Origin: Kineococcus endophyticus | GTDB taxonomy: Bacteria; Actinomycetota; Actinomycetes; Actinomycetales; Kineococcaceae | Direction of reading: 5' to 3' | Length of the DNA: 64,000 nt | Assembly (NCBI RefSeq): GCF_040796495.1 | Contig: NZ_JBFNQN010000007.1 | Location: 186,001-250,000 of the forward strand | Part shown: in pieces, positions 7,452-16,252 of the stretch | Layout of the letters: each line of letters opens with the position of its first letter | Position numbering within the stretch: the first letter of the stretch is position 1 | The notes under the pieces: generated by a model | Seen by the model: the letters and a program-made list of their open reading frames with translations, nothing else | Databases searched by the model: none | Told to the model about the DNA's origin: nothing | Translations under genes and position numbers: made by a program

Positions 7452-9088
7452 CACGCCTCCCGCACCCGGCCGGTGGCCGCGCTCCAGCGCAGCCCCCCGC
7501 CCTCGAAGTCCGAGGCCCGTCCCCCCGGCACGTCGTACTCGTCCGAGACCGGGAACCCGAACCGGGACCGTTCCCAGCCCTGCCCGGCCCACACCGCGCG
7601 CAACGCGCCGAGGACGACGTGCGGCTCGGAGCCGCTGCGGCGGTAGATCGACCCGTGCTCGAAGTGGGTGTAGCTGCCGACCGCCCCGGGCAGGTCCGTG
7701 GTGTCGGCCGTGGGAAACCCCAGGGCCGACCACTCCCACCCGAGCGCGGCGTACTTGGACCGGTGGGTCGCGCGCACGACGTGCGTCCCGGTGTCGGGGT
7801 GGTGGTAGATCGAACCACGTTCGTAGTGCCGGAACCGCCCGCCGCGCAACGCGTCCCCCTCCCCGCTCGTCGGTTCGCCGAGCAGCGCCGGCCCGTCGAC
7901 CTCGGCGTAGCGGCGGGCGATGGCCGACCCTGCGCCCGAGCGGCGGGTCGTCCCCAGACGGGCGGCGACGCGGTCGCGCAGGTCGTCCATGCGCGTGTAG
8001 CCCACGTCGCCGGGGCAGGCGGTGTAGCCGAGGTCGCGGTGCGCGCTGATGGTGGCGACCTCGACGGTGCGGCCCGCCGCCCACCGGGAGGTCCCGCCGC
8101 CGGACGACGTCAGCGTCGTGCGGCCGCGCGCGTCGAGGCCGTGCAGGGAGAACTTCCAGGCGATGACGGCCGCGACGGCGGCCAGGCACTCCTCGGTCGG
8201 CGCGACCGCGGAGAAGTCGCCCATCATCGAGACCCCGAAGGTCCCCGTGTTGAACCCGCCGGCGTGGGCGCCGACGACCGGCCGGGCCACGCCGCCGGCG
8301 CGCCCCTCCCAGATCCCGCCGAAGCGGTCGACGACGACGTTGTACCCCAGGTCGCTCCAGCCCAGCGTCTGCGTGTGGTAGCGGTACATGCCCCGGATCA
8401 CGGCGGGCACCTCGGCGCGGGAGTAGCCGCCGCCGTCGGCGGTGTGGTGGACGACCGCGGCGCGCAGGGTGTCCGCCACGTCGGGGTCGGCGCGGCGCAG
8501 CAACTCGTCCGCGCCCCAGTCCGCGCGCGGCCGGACGACCGGGGCGTCACCGGCGGCGGCCCCGGTCCCACCGCTCAGCGTGCGCGCGGTGCGCGCCGGG
8601 TCCGGGCCGGGATCGACGACCGCGAGCCGAGCCCCCGCCACGGCCTCGCGCGGCAGCCGGACGTCGACCACGGTGCCCACCGGCAGCGCGCCGGTCCAGA
8701 CCGGGTCGGTCGTGCCGTCCTCGATGGACAGCGGCCTCCACGGGCCGGGGTCGGCGCCCGGGCGCGTCACGCGCAGCGCGATCGACGCCGGCGCGGGGCC
8801 GGCGAAGGTCACCCCGAGCATGCTGCCGCCGTCGACGGGCAGCGTCACGACCGCCAGGTCCGAGGACCCGGCGGAGGACAGGAGCGAGCGGACCGGCGGC
8901 AGCGGGATCGCCCGCACCCCGCCGGGCGACCCACCCGGCAGCCGGCGCGCCTGGGCCGGTACGGCCGCGACCGCGGGGTCGGCGCCGAGCGCGGCCACCG
9001 CGGCCAGGGCTCCGCCGGCGCCCGTCAGGGCCGCACGGCGGGACAACGCGAAGCGGGCAGGCACACGGGAGGTCGTGGGCGAGGGCAT
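7451..9088 (-). CDS. Tat-exported N-acetylmuramoyl-L-alanine amidase (PGRP type) with three LGFP repeats
   Basis: 545-residue paralogue of the amidase at 1-1409. The start at 9088 has GGAG 10-11 bases upstream and gives a good Tat signal (LSRRAALTG followed by an Ala-rich helix). The PGRP/Amidase_2 domain runs from about 186 to 370 with RADWGADE, VVHHTADGGG, GAHAGGFNTG and AHRDLGYTACPGD. Three LGFP repeats follow (GSIYHHP, ALGFPTADT, GSIYRRS, RFGFPVSDE, GGGLRWS). It is the first gene of a two-gene wall-remodelling operon with the peptidase whose ATG overlaps its stop. It would act outside the membrane on peptidoglycan. Confidence 0.92.
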   Translation of the reverse strand: MPSPTTSRVPARFALSRRAALTGAGGALAAVAALGADPAVAAVPAQARRLPGGSPGGVRAIPLPPVRSLLSSAGSSDLAVVTLPVDGGSMLGVTFAGPAPASIALRVTRPGADPGPWRPLSIEDGTTDPVWTGALPVGTVVDVRLPREAVAGARLAVVDPGPDPARTARTLSGGTGAAAGDAPVVRPRADWGADELLRRADPDVADTLRAAVVHHTADGGGYSRAEVPAVIRGMYRYHTQTLGWSDLGYNVVVDRFGGIWEGRAGGVARPVVGAHAGGFNTGTFGVSMMGDFSAVAPTEECLAAVAAVIAWKFSLHGLDARGRTTLTSSGGGTSRWAAGRTVEVATISAHRDLGYTACPGDVGYTRMDDLRDRVAARLGTTRRSGAGSAIARRYAEVDGPALLGEPTSGEGDALRGGRFRHYERGSIYHHPDTGTHVVRATHRSKYAALGWEWSALGFPTADTTDLPGAVGSYTHFEHGSIYRRSGSEPHVVLGALRAVWAGQGWERSRFGFPVSDEYDVPGGRASDFEGGGLRWSAATGRVREA

Positions 9089-9173
9089 GGGGTGGTGCGC
9101 TCCGTCCGTCAGGGGATGTGACGGAACGTAGGCGATCTGTGTGTCTGTTGTAAATGGAGTGGTGGGTGGTGCG

Positions 9174-9192
9174 TGTGTGACATCTGTGTGAC
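9174..9192. promoter_or_regulatory. Direct repeat TGTGTGAC x2 upstream of the amidase operon
   Basis: TGTGTGAC occurs at 9174-9181 and 9185-9192, an 11-base period that places both copies on one face of the helix. It lies about 90 bases upstream of the amidase start, next to an AT-richer patch (TTTACAAC on the minus strand, near 9150) that may be the -10 region. It could be an operator; the regulator is unknown. Confidence 0.3.
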
Positions 9193-9277
9193 GCGGCGGG
9201 GTGCTGCGGGCGCCGAGAGGCTGGGGTGGCGGTCGCGCGGTGTCCAGCCTCCTGGGCAACAGCGGGACCGACCGTCG

Positions 9278-10470
9278 TCAGGATTCGTGCTGTCGGCGGA
9301 TGTAGTCGTCCATGTGGGGCACGGTGAACTGGAGGAGGCCCCGGTCGGGGGCGTAGATGAGCCCCTTCTTGATGAGTCCGTCACGGCTCACGCTGAGGTC
9401 GCTGGGCTTCCTCTTGCCCAGTCGGGTGACGAGGTCCGCGATCTGGCTCCTGCCGGAGTCCTCGGCCATGGCTCGCATGAGCGTCTTCTGCGCCGGCGTC
9501 GCCCTGTTCCACCGCGAGTGGAAGAGGCTGTCGTCCAGGACCGACGTCGCCTCGGCGATGGCTACTGCCGCGTCACTGAGGACGATCTCGTCGGGACCAG
9601 GGGCGAGCCGCCACGCCTGGTCGCCGAAGACCTGGACGAAGTAGGGATAGCCCCCGGAGGCCGCCACGAGCCGGTCGAGAGCCGCAGGCTCGTACGTGAC
9701 GCCTTCCTCTGCCGCCGGATCGGCGAAGGCCGCCCGCGCGTCCGCTGCGGACAGGGCGCCGATCTGCACGAAGTGGAACCGCTCGGCGGAGGACCGGACG
9801 TCGGCCAGTCGAGCTGGCACGTTCGGGAGGCCGGCGCCGTAGAGGTGGAACGGCCAGCCGTTCTGCCCGGCTCGGTGCTGGACCGAGATCAGGGCGCTGA
9901 GAGCAGAGGGGGCGAGGTCTTGGATCTCGTCGACGAAGATGCCCAGCCCGGTCCGGCTCTCCTGCAAGGCCGGCACCATGTCGTGGACCAGCTCCTCCAG
10001 GTCCATCTCGGCATCGCCCGTGTCCCCCCGGCCGCGGCTGGGGTCCACGCCGAGGCTCACCTCGACTCCGGTCGCGCCGGCTGCGGCGGAGAAGGAGCTG
10101 ATGGTTCCGAGCGCTCGACGCCACGTGTCGGTCAGCGCCGTGCTGCGCCCCACGGTCCTGCGTGCGGCAGAGACGAGGCCTCGCGCCAGGCGGCGGCGGG
10201 TGTGCTGCTGCTCGGACGCCTCCTGCTTGCCCTCGATCTCGACCGTCAGCCAGCCGGCGGCATCCGCCTGCGTGTGGAGGGCCTTGAGGAGGACGGTCTT
10301 GCCGACCCCGCGCAGGCCGTAGAAGATCGGCGCTGTCGCGGAACGACCCTGCGCCGTTCGGTCGACGACCGTACGGCCTGCGGCGAGCTCGGACTCGCGG
10401 CCGACCAGAGCAGGTGGGGGCTTGCCTGCTCCCGGGGTGTACGGGTTGCGGGTCTGGTCCGCGCGGCCAC
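9278..10470 (-). CDS. AAA ATPase with C-terminal winged helix; no canonical start in frame, possible frameshift or pseudogene
   Basis: The frame encodes an Orc1/Cdc6-like stand-alone ATPase: RNPYTPGAGKPPPALVGRE at the N-terminus, Walker A GLRGVGKT (around 10300), Walker B GLGIFVDEIQDL, and a winged-helix tail (SDLSVSRDGLIKKGLIYAP). Family members normally start shortly before the RNPY...GAG motif. Here no ATG or GTG exists in this frame from upstream of that motif until GTG 10153, which lies beyond the Walker A. A GTG at 10470 with GAGAAAG beside it is in another frame; one base shift would join it to the ATPase frame, hence the coordinates given. Either the gene is damaged, has a sequence error, or uses a non-standard start. 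Confidence 0.55.
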
Positions 10471-10553
10471 CTTTCTCAGGCTGTATAACAGGAGCTGTTA
10501 CACAGGCTGAGACAGCTTGGCGTGCTCTGGTCGGCGCCGGACCGTCGCCGACC

Positions 10554-12041
10554 TCAGCGGACGGCGGCCTGCCCCTGGTCGAGGACGAACAGCTTGACGC
10601 TGAACGCGCGCTTCTCCTCGGTCGAGACGAGCTGGTAGTCCTGGTCGAGCAGGCGCTTGACCTCGCGGTCCTCCGGCGTCTTCGTCACGACGGGCCCGAC
10701 GCCACCGATGACCCAGATCCGCCCGACGCCCGCGACGTGCTTCCACAGCTGCGGGGTCTCGACGGTCGTGCCGACGAGGGTCGAGGACTCCGTCGCCGTC
10801 TGCTCCAGCGCGATGTCGTCGAGCCCGGCGAAGGCCTCGGGGTACAGCTGCGTCAGGACGCGGTAGCGGTACTCCCCGTCGGGCAGGAAGAGCAGACCGT
10901 CGCCGGGACGGGCGTGGGCGGCGACGTAGGCGGCCGTGCCCCGCAGGTCCTCGGCGTGGCCGATGGTGGGGGAGCGGAAGACGAACTGCATGTGCAGCCC
11001 GGTCACCGCCATCACCGCCACGAGCAGGCCCGCGACGCCGGCCACCAGCCGGCGTCGCAGCCCCACGGTGACGACGGCCGCGAGCGCCAGGCACGTGCCG
11101 GGGGCGACGAAGACGAGGTAGCGGGTCGTCCAGAACGGCGAGACCTGCGAGATCGTCCACAGCAGCGGCCAGGGCAGGACGCCCCACAGCAGGCCGACGA
11201 GGACGAGGCGACGGGCCCGGCCGCGCCACACGGCCGCGGTCACGGCGAGCGCCGCGGCGGCGACGGCGATCCAGGAGGAGCCGAGGGCGAACCAGACGTG
11301 CCCGCCCAGCTCGGCGACGGTCGGGCGCTGCAGGAAGGCGACCTGACCGCTCTGGGCGTCCTGCGCCAGCAGCAGCGGGACCGAGACGACCAGGCCCACC
11401 ACGGCGGCCACGGCCCCGCGCACGAAGGTGCCCCGGCCCGCGGCCAGCGCCCAGCCGGCCTGGGCGACGAGGACGAGCGCGGCGACGGTGTTCAGCGCGA
11501 TGAGCACCGGCACGGACGCGGCGTAGGCGATCCACCATCCCCGGCCCGCGCGCGCGCTGCCCGCCCGCACCAGCAGGTACGTCCCCAGCGTCGCGACGAG
11601 CGTCGCCATCGCGTAGGGGCGCGCCTCCTGCGCGTAGCGGCTGACGAACGGCATCGAGACGAACAGCGCGGCCGCCGTGGCCCCGGTGAGCCGGGCGGTC
11701 ACCGGGCCGACGGCAGGTTGGGCCAGCCGGCGGCCGAGGCCGTACAGCAGCGGTGCCGTCAGCGCGGCCGCCACCACGGAGATCCAGCGGGCCTGCACGA
11801 TGTCGACGCCCGGGCCGAACAGGGCGTGGGCCAGGAAGTAGAACGGGGCGTGGACCAGGTCCACCTTCTGCACGAGCGCCCAGATCTGCTCCGTCGTCCG
11901 CGAGGCGACGGCGATGGTGACCGCCTCGTCGCGCCAGGGGCTCGGCGTGCCGATCCGCCACGAGAAGACGACGCCCGCCACGACCGTCGCCACGAGACCG
12001 GCGACCAGGTCCGTCCGCCGTCGCTCACCGCGCCGGACCAC
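10554..12041 (-). CDS. GT-C fold membrane glycosyltransferase (PMT/ArnT-like)
   Basis: 495-residue polytopic membrane protein of the PMT_2/GT39-GT83 type, which moves sugars from polyprenyl-phosphate donors to extracytoplasmic acceptors. The acidic pair in PSPWRDEAVT near residue 37 is the expected catalytic loop, and VSRYAQEARPYAM near 130 is typical of the family. About ten to eleven hydrophobic segments follow and a soluble tail begins near 370. GTG 12041 is the first standard start. A GAGAGG motif at about 12134-12139 followed by CTG at 12128 in the same frame hints that translation may begin earlier. It lies 128 bases downstream of dprE2 on the same strand, so a role in an arabinose-containing wall polymer is possible. 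Confidence 0.8.
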   Translation of the reverse strand: MVRRGERRRTDLVAGLVATVVAGVVFSWRIGTPSPWRDEAVTIAVASRTTEQIWALVQKVDLVHAPFYFLAHALFGPGVDIVQARWISVVAAALTAPLLYGLGRRLAQPAVGPVTARLTGATAAALFVSMPFVSRYAQEARPYAMATLVATLGTYLLVRAGSARAGRGWWIAYAASVPVLIALNTVAALVLVAQAGWALAAGRGTFVRGAVAAVVGLVVSVPLLLAQDAQSGQVAFLQRPTVAELGGHVWFALGSSWIAVAAAALAVTAAVWRGRARRLVLVGLLWGVLPWPLLWTISQVSPFWTTRYLVFVAPGTCLALAAVVTVGLRRRLVAGVAGLLVAVMAVTGLHMQFVFRSPTIGHAEDLRGTAAYVAAHARPGDGLLFLPDGEYRYRVLTQLYPEAFAGLDDIALEQTATESSTLVGTTVETPQLWKHVAGVGRIWVIGGVGPVVTKTPEDREVKRLLDQDYQLVSTEEKRAFSVKLFVLDQGQAAVR

Positions 12042-12169
12042 CGGGGCGGACCCCGGGTCCTGGCCCGGGCGGCGCCGGGCGGCCGGGATGTCGGCCGGAG
12101 CCTCGGGGCGGGCGTGCGTGCTCGACAGGGTGACCTCTCAGATCCGGGAGTGTGCGGGTCGGGCGGGTG

Positions 12170-12925
12170 TCAGATCGGCAGCTTGCGGAACACGGGAGCG
12201 GGCACGTGCCGCAGCGCCGACATCACCCAGCGCATCGGCTCGGGGGCCCAGACGGTCTCCTTCCCGGAACGCACGGCGTCGACCGCGACCTCCGCGACCT
12301 GTTCGGCGGAGACGGACAGAGGGGCCTTGTCCAGCCCTCGGGTCATCTTGGTGGTGACGAAGCCCGGCCGCACGACGACGACGCGCACCCCGCTCGGCCG
12401 CAGGGCCTCGCGCAGCCCGGTGAAGAAGGCGTCGAAACCGGCCTTGGAGGACCCGTAGACGAAGTTGCTGCGGCGGGCGCGCTCGCCGGCGACGCTCGAC
12501 AGCGCGACGAGGACGCCGTGGCCCTGGGCCCGCAGCCGGGTGGCGAGGTGGACGCCGAGGTTCACGGGCGCGGTGTAGTTGACGGTCGCGACGTCGACGG
12601 CGGCGCGGGCGTCCTGCCAGGACACCTCGTTGTCGCCGAGGACGCCGAAGGCGAGGACCGTGACGTCGACGTCACCGGCGGCGAAGGCCTCCTCGAGCAC
12701 GCCCTCGTGGGCGGCGAGGTCGGTCGCCTCGAAGTCGACGGTGCGGACCCGGTGGCCTCGGCGGTGCAGCCGCGCGACGGCCTCCTCGCGGCGGGCGCCG
12801 GGCCGGGCGGCGAGGGTCACCTGCAGCGGACGCTCCGGGCTGAGCCGCTCGACGATGGCCAGGCCGATGTCGGACGTGCCCCCGAGGAGGAGGACGGAGG
12901 AGGGGTTCCCGAGGGCGTCGATCAC
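12170..12925 (-). CDS. dprE2: Decaprenylphosphoryl-2-keto-ribose reductase (DprE2), short-chain dehydrogenase
   Basis: 251-residue SDR enzyme. DprE2 reduces the 2-keto intermediate made by DprE1 to decaprenylphosphoryl-arabinose, the donor for wall arabinan. Diagnostic features resemble mycobacterial Rv3791 along the whole length: start IDALGNPSSVLLLGGTSDIG with the nucleotide-binding glycines, DVDVTVLAFGVLGD, VNYTAPV, the active-site Ser and the YGSSKAG Tyr-Lys pair, and the C-terminal end PVFRKLPI. GTG 12925 gives exactly the family N-terminus. No dprE1 is adjacent, unlike in mycobacteria. A GT-C glycosyltransferase follows, comparable to the order dprE2-aftA. The reaction assignment rests on family similarity. 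Confidence 0.88.
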   Translation of the reverse strand: MIDALGNPSSVLLLGGTSDIGLAIVERLSPERPLQVTLAARPGARREEAVARLHRRGHRVRTVDFEATDLAAHEGVLEEAFAAGDVDVTVLAFGVLGDNEVSWQDARAAVDVATVNYTAPVNLGVHLATRLRAQGHGVLVALSSVAGERARRSNFVYGSSKAGFDAFFTGLREALRPSGVRVVVVRPGFVTTKMTRGLDKAPLSVSAEQVAEVAVDAVRSGKETVWAPEPMRWVMSALRHVPAPVFRKLPI

Positions 12926-13094
12926 GGGGCTCGACCCTAGCAACGCGGTCTGGGGGTCCCCTGCGAACAGGCCCCCGGCGGCGCCGATCGTGAGCCGACC
13001 GTGACCCGGCCCGCTGTCCGGAACGTCCCGGGACCCGGTGCCGGTAGCCTCCTCCGGTGCTCCGAACCCCCTGTCCGCCGTCCCCGGGCAGGCC

Positions 13095-14012
13095 GTGAGC
13101 GGCGTCCTCACCGGCTTCGCCGTCGTCGCGACGCTCGTCGCCGTCGGGTACGTCCTGGGTCGGACCGGGGCGCTCGGACCCTCCGGGCAGGTCGTCGTCT
13201 CCCGGCTCGTCTTCTTCGTCGGCACCCCTGCGCTGCTCGTGCAGACGCTCGCGGGCGCCGACGTGCACGTCCTGCTGTCCGCCCAGCTGCTCGTGACGGC
13301 GGCCGGGGTCGCGGTCGTGCTCGGCCTGTGGCTGCTGCTGGCCCGGTGGCGGCTGCACCTGGGCCGCGACGAGCTCGTCGTCGGGGGGCTGGCCAGCTCC
13401 TTCGTCAACGCGGCGAACATCGGCCTGCCGGTGGCGGCGTACGTCCTGCGGGACCTGACGGCCGTGCTCCCGGCGATGCTGCTGCAGATGGCGGTGCTCA
13501 CCCCGATCGCCCTCGGCGTCCTGGACGTCGGCCGGCACGCGGGGGCCCCGAGCGTCCGGCGCCTGCTCGCACCCCTGGCCAACCCCGTCCTGCTCGCCAG
13601 CGCCGTCGGCATCGCGCTGTCGGTGACGGGGTGGCGGCTGCCGACGGCGCTGTCCCAGCCGCTGGGGCTGCTGGCCGGGCTCGCGGTGCCCGGCGCCCTG
13701 CTGGCGTTCGGGATCTCCCTGCACGGACGCGACGCGCACGGCTGGCGCGCCCCGGAGGTCCTGCTCGCCAGCGCCCTGAAGGCCGTCGTGCAGCCCGCCG
13801 TCACGTACGTGGTGGCGCGGTTCGTGCTCCGGCTGGACGACCAGGCCGTCTTCGCCGCGACCGTGGTGGCGTCGCTGCCGACGGCGCAGAACGTCCTGAC
13901 CTACGCCGTCCGCTACGACGTCGGGCGCGACCTGGCCCGCGACACCGTGCTGGTGACGACGGTCCTGGTCGCACCCGTGCTGCTGCTCGTCAGCGTGCTG
14001 CTGCCGCACTGA
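13095..14012 (+). CDS. AEC-family (auxin efflux carrier-like) transporter
   Basis: 305-residue membrane protein with about ten hydrophobic segments in two five-helix halves, as in AEC permeases, which export or import small organic acids by secondary transport. SSFVNAANIGLPVAAYVL near residue 100 is the conserved N-I-G-LP crossover loop of the first half, and ASLPTAQNVLTYA near 265 matches the second-half crossover. GTG 13095 is preferred because the first helix follows directly. An in-frame GTG at 13038 would add 19 polar residues. The gene diverges from dprE2 and converges on galE. Substrate cannot be read from sequence. Confidence 0.85.
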   Translation: MSGVLTGFAVVATLVAVGYVLGRTGALGPSGQVVVSRLVFFVGTPALLVQTLAGADVHVLLSAQLLVTAAGVAVVLGLWLLLARWRLHLGRDELVVGGLASSFVNAANIGLPVAAYVLRDLTAVLPAMLLQMAVLTPIALGVLDVGRHAGAPSVRRLLAPLANPVLLASAVGIALSVTGWRLPTALSQPLGLLAGLAVPGALLAFGISLHGRDAHGWRAPEVLLASALKAVVQPAVTYVVARFVLRLDDQAVFAATVVASLPTAQNVLTYAVRYDVGRDLARDTVLVTTVLVAPVLLLVSVLLPH

Positions 14013-14030
14013 CCCCGCGGCGCGGGGACT

Positions 14031-14044
14031 GGGGGGGGGGGGGG
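14031..14044. repeat. Run of 14 G residues between convergent genes
   Basis: Fourteen consecutive G (14031-14044) begin 19 bases after the AEC stop and end one base before the galE stop codon. A short GC hairpin (CCCCGCGGCGCGGGG) sits immediately before it. It is the longest single-base run noticed in the window and would be prone to slippage. It lies outside both reading frames. Confidence 0.9.
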
Positions 14045-14045
14045 C

Positions 14046-15008
14046 TCAGCGGCGCCACGCCTCCCAGGCGCTCGTCACGATGTCGCGCAGGCTCTTCGTC
14101 GCGCTCCAGCCGAGCGTTCCGGTGATGCGGCTGACGTCGGCGACGAGCTGCGGCGGGTCGCCCGCCCGGCGCGCGTTGACGACGGGGTCGACGTCCACCC
14201 CGGTGACGGCGCGGACCTCGGCCAGCACCTCGAGCACCGAGGCGCCCGTGCCGGTGCCGACGTTGAAGGTGTCGTACGGCCGGTCGTCGGTGGCGAGGTG
14301 GTCCAGGGCCGCCAGGTGCGCCTGCGCCAGGTCCAGGACGTGGACGTAGTCGCGGATGCAGGTGCCGTCGGGCGTGGGGTAGTCGTCGCCGAAGACGGCG
14401 GGCGCCTGCCCGGCGTCCAGGGCGGAGAAGACGATGGGGATGAGGTTCATGACGGCCGAGTCGCCCAGGTCGTCCCAGCCGGCGCCCGCGACGTTGAAGT
14501 AGCGCAGGTTCGCCGCGCGCAGGCCCCAGGCCACCCCGGCGGCCCGGGTCATCCACTCGCCGACGAGCTTGGTCTGGCCGTAGGGGTTGATGGGCTCGGC
14601 CGGCCCGTCCTCGCGCACGACCGGCGTGGAGGGGGCGCCGTAGGTGGCGGCGGAGGAGGAGAAGACGAGCTTGCCGACGCCCGCGGTCTCCATGGCCTGC
14701 AGCAGGTTCGCCATGCCGCCGACGTTCTGCGACCAGTACCGCGCGGGCTGGGCGACGGACTCGCCGACCTGCTTGCGCGCGGCGAAGTGGATGACGGCGT
14801 CGACGTCGTGCTCGGCGAACGCGCGCGCCAGGGCGGGGGTCGCGGCGTCGGTGCCGAGGTCGACCTCCACGACGGGTGCGTCCCCGACGCGCTCGGTGCG
14901 GCCGTTGGACAGGTCGTCGACCACCACGACGTCGGTGCCGCGCTGCTGCAGCAGCCGCACCACGTGGGACCCGATGTAGCCGGCACCGCCCGTCACGAGA
15001 ACGCTCAT
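14046..15008 (-). CDS. galE: UDP-glucose 4-epimerase
   Basis: 320-residue extended SDR that interconverts UDP-glucose and UDP-galactose in the cytoplasm. N-terminal GGAGYIGSHV binds NAD; VVDDLSNGR, KLVFSSSAATYG (catalytic Ser) and NPYGQTKLVGEWM (Tyr and Lys) are in the expected places, and NLRYFNVAGA and NVGTGTGASVLEV complete the family pattern. Full length. ATG at 15008. It is divergent from manA with a 53-base gap, so the two sugar-nucleotide genes share a promoter region. UDP-galactose would feed galactan or exopolysaccharide synthesis. Confidence 0.95.
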   Translation of the reverse strand: MSVLVTGGAGYIGSHVVRLLQQRGTDVVVVDDLSNGRTERVGDAPVVEVDLGTDAATPALARAFAEHDVDAVIHFAARKQVGESVAQPARYWSQNVGGMANLLQAMETAGVGKLVFSSSAATYGAPSTPVVREDGPAEPINPYGQTKLVGEWMTRAAGVAWGLRAANLRYFNVAGAGWDDLGDSAVMNLIPIVFSALDAGQAPAVFGDDYPTPDGTCIRDYVHVLDLAQAHLAALDHLATDDRPYDTFNVGTGTGASVLEVLAEVRAVTGVDVDPVVNARRAGDPPQLVADVSRITGTLGWSATKSLRDIVTSAWEAWRR

Positions 15009-15061
15009 GCCAGCGACCGTACTGGACCCCGCGCCACCGCCGGTGTGGCAGCCTGCCCGGT

Positions 15062-16252
15062 GTGCTGAGACTGACCAACACCGTCCAGCCCTACGCCTGG
15101 GGCTCCACGACGGCCATCCCGCGGCTGCTGGGCCGCGAGCCCGACGGCCGCCCGCAGGCCGAGATGTGGATCGGCGCCCACCCGGGGGCGCCGTCGCTGG
15201 CCGACGGTGAGCGGCTCGACGAGCGCATCGCGCAGGCTCCGGCGGAGTTCCTCGGCGCGGACGGTGGGGACCGCCTCGGGTTCCTGCTCAAGGTCCTCGC
15301 CGCGGGCGCGCCGTTGTCGCTGCAGGCGCACCCCGACAGCGCGACGGCGGCCCGCCGCTACGCGCAGGAGGAGGCGGCCGGCGTGCCGGCGGACGCGCCG
15401 CACCGCCTCTACAAGGACACCTCGCACAAGCCCGAGCTGCTCTACGCGCTCGAGCCCTTCGCCGCCATGGCCGGGTTCCGCTCGCCCGCCGACGCGCACG
15501 CGCTGCTGGCCGGGCTCGAGCTGCCCGCGTTGCCGCCGGACGCGCGGGAGGTGTTCGACGGTCTGCTCGGGGTGCTCGTGGGGCCGGACGCCTCGGCCGC
15601 GCTCAAGGAGGCGACGCGGCTGCTGCTGACGGCGCCCGCCGAGGCCGTCGCCCCGCTCGTCGAGGCCGTCGCCACCGCGTGCGCCGGGCTCGACGACCCG
15701 TCCGCCGAGTGCGTCGTGGAGCTCGCCGGCCACTACCCGGGCGACGCCGGGGTGCTGGTCTCGGTGCTGCTGAACCAGGTCCGGCTGGCGGCGGGGGAGG
15801 TGCTGTACCTGCCCGCGGGCAACGTGCACGCCTACCTGTCCGGCACGGGCGTGGAGCTCATGGCCAGCTCCGACAACGTCCTGCGCGGGGGGCTGACGCC
15901 CAAGCACGTCGACGTCCCCGAACTGCTGGACGTGCTGGACTTCCGCGAGCTGCCGCCGCCGCTGCTGCCGCCCCTGCCGTCCTCCGACCCTGACGAGCAG
16001 GTGTTCTCGCCGCTGCCCGACTTCGCCCTCACGGTCGTGCGGCTCGGGACCGAGCGCCGCTGGGAGCGCCCGGTCCCGCGGGCCGTGCTCGTGCTGGAGG
16101 GGATGGTCACGCTGTCCTCGGCGGCCGGCTCCCTGGAGCTGGGTCAGGGGGAGACGGCGTTCGTCACGGCCGCCGAGCACCCTCTGACGCTGAGCGGGTC
16201 AGGTCGACTCGCTGCTGCGTCCCCCGGGGACCCCGCGACGCCCCACCGCTGA
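15062..16252 (+). CDS. manA: Mannose-6-phosphate isomerase, class I
   Basis: 396-residue type I phosphomannose isomerase (fructose-6-P to mannose-6-P), first committed step to GDP-mannose. Zinc ligands are visible: Gln and His in LSLQAHPDSA near residue 95, Glu in SHKPELLYAL near 125, His in GNVHAYLSGTGVELMASSDN near 265. GTG 15062 gives the normal N-terminus (LRLTNTVQPYAWGS). In mycobacteria manA sits beside manB. Here manB is 34 kb away, at 49000, and manA pairs with galE instead. The last 89 bases overlap the end of the convergent permease gene. Confidence 0.95.
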   Translation: MLRLTNTVQPYAWGSTTAIPRLLGREPDGRPQAEMWIGAHPGAPSLADGERLDERIAQAPAEFLGADGGDRLGFLLKVLAAGAPLSLQAHPDSATAARRYAQEEAAGVPADAPHRLYKDTSHKPELLYALEPFAAMAGFRSPADAHALLAGLELPALPPDAREVFDGLLGVLVGPDASAALKEATRLLLTAPAEAVAPLVEAVATACAGLDDPSAECVVELAGHYPGDAGVLVSVLLNQVRLAAGEVLYLPAGNVHAYLSGTGVELMASSDNVLRGGLTPKHVDVPELLDVLDFRELPPPLLPPLPSSDPDEQVFSPLPDFALTVVRLGTERRWERPVPRAVLVLEGMVTLSSAAGSLELGQGETAFVTAAEHPLTLSGSGRLAAASPGDPATPHR

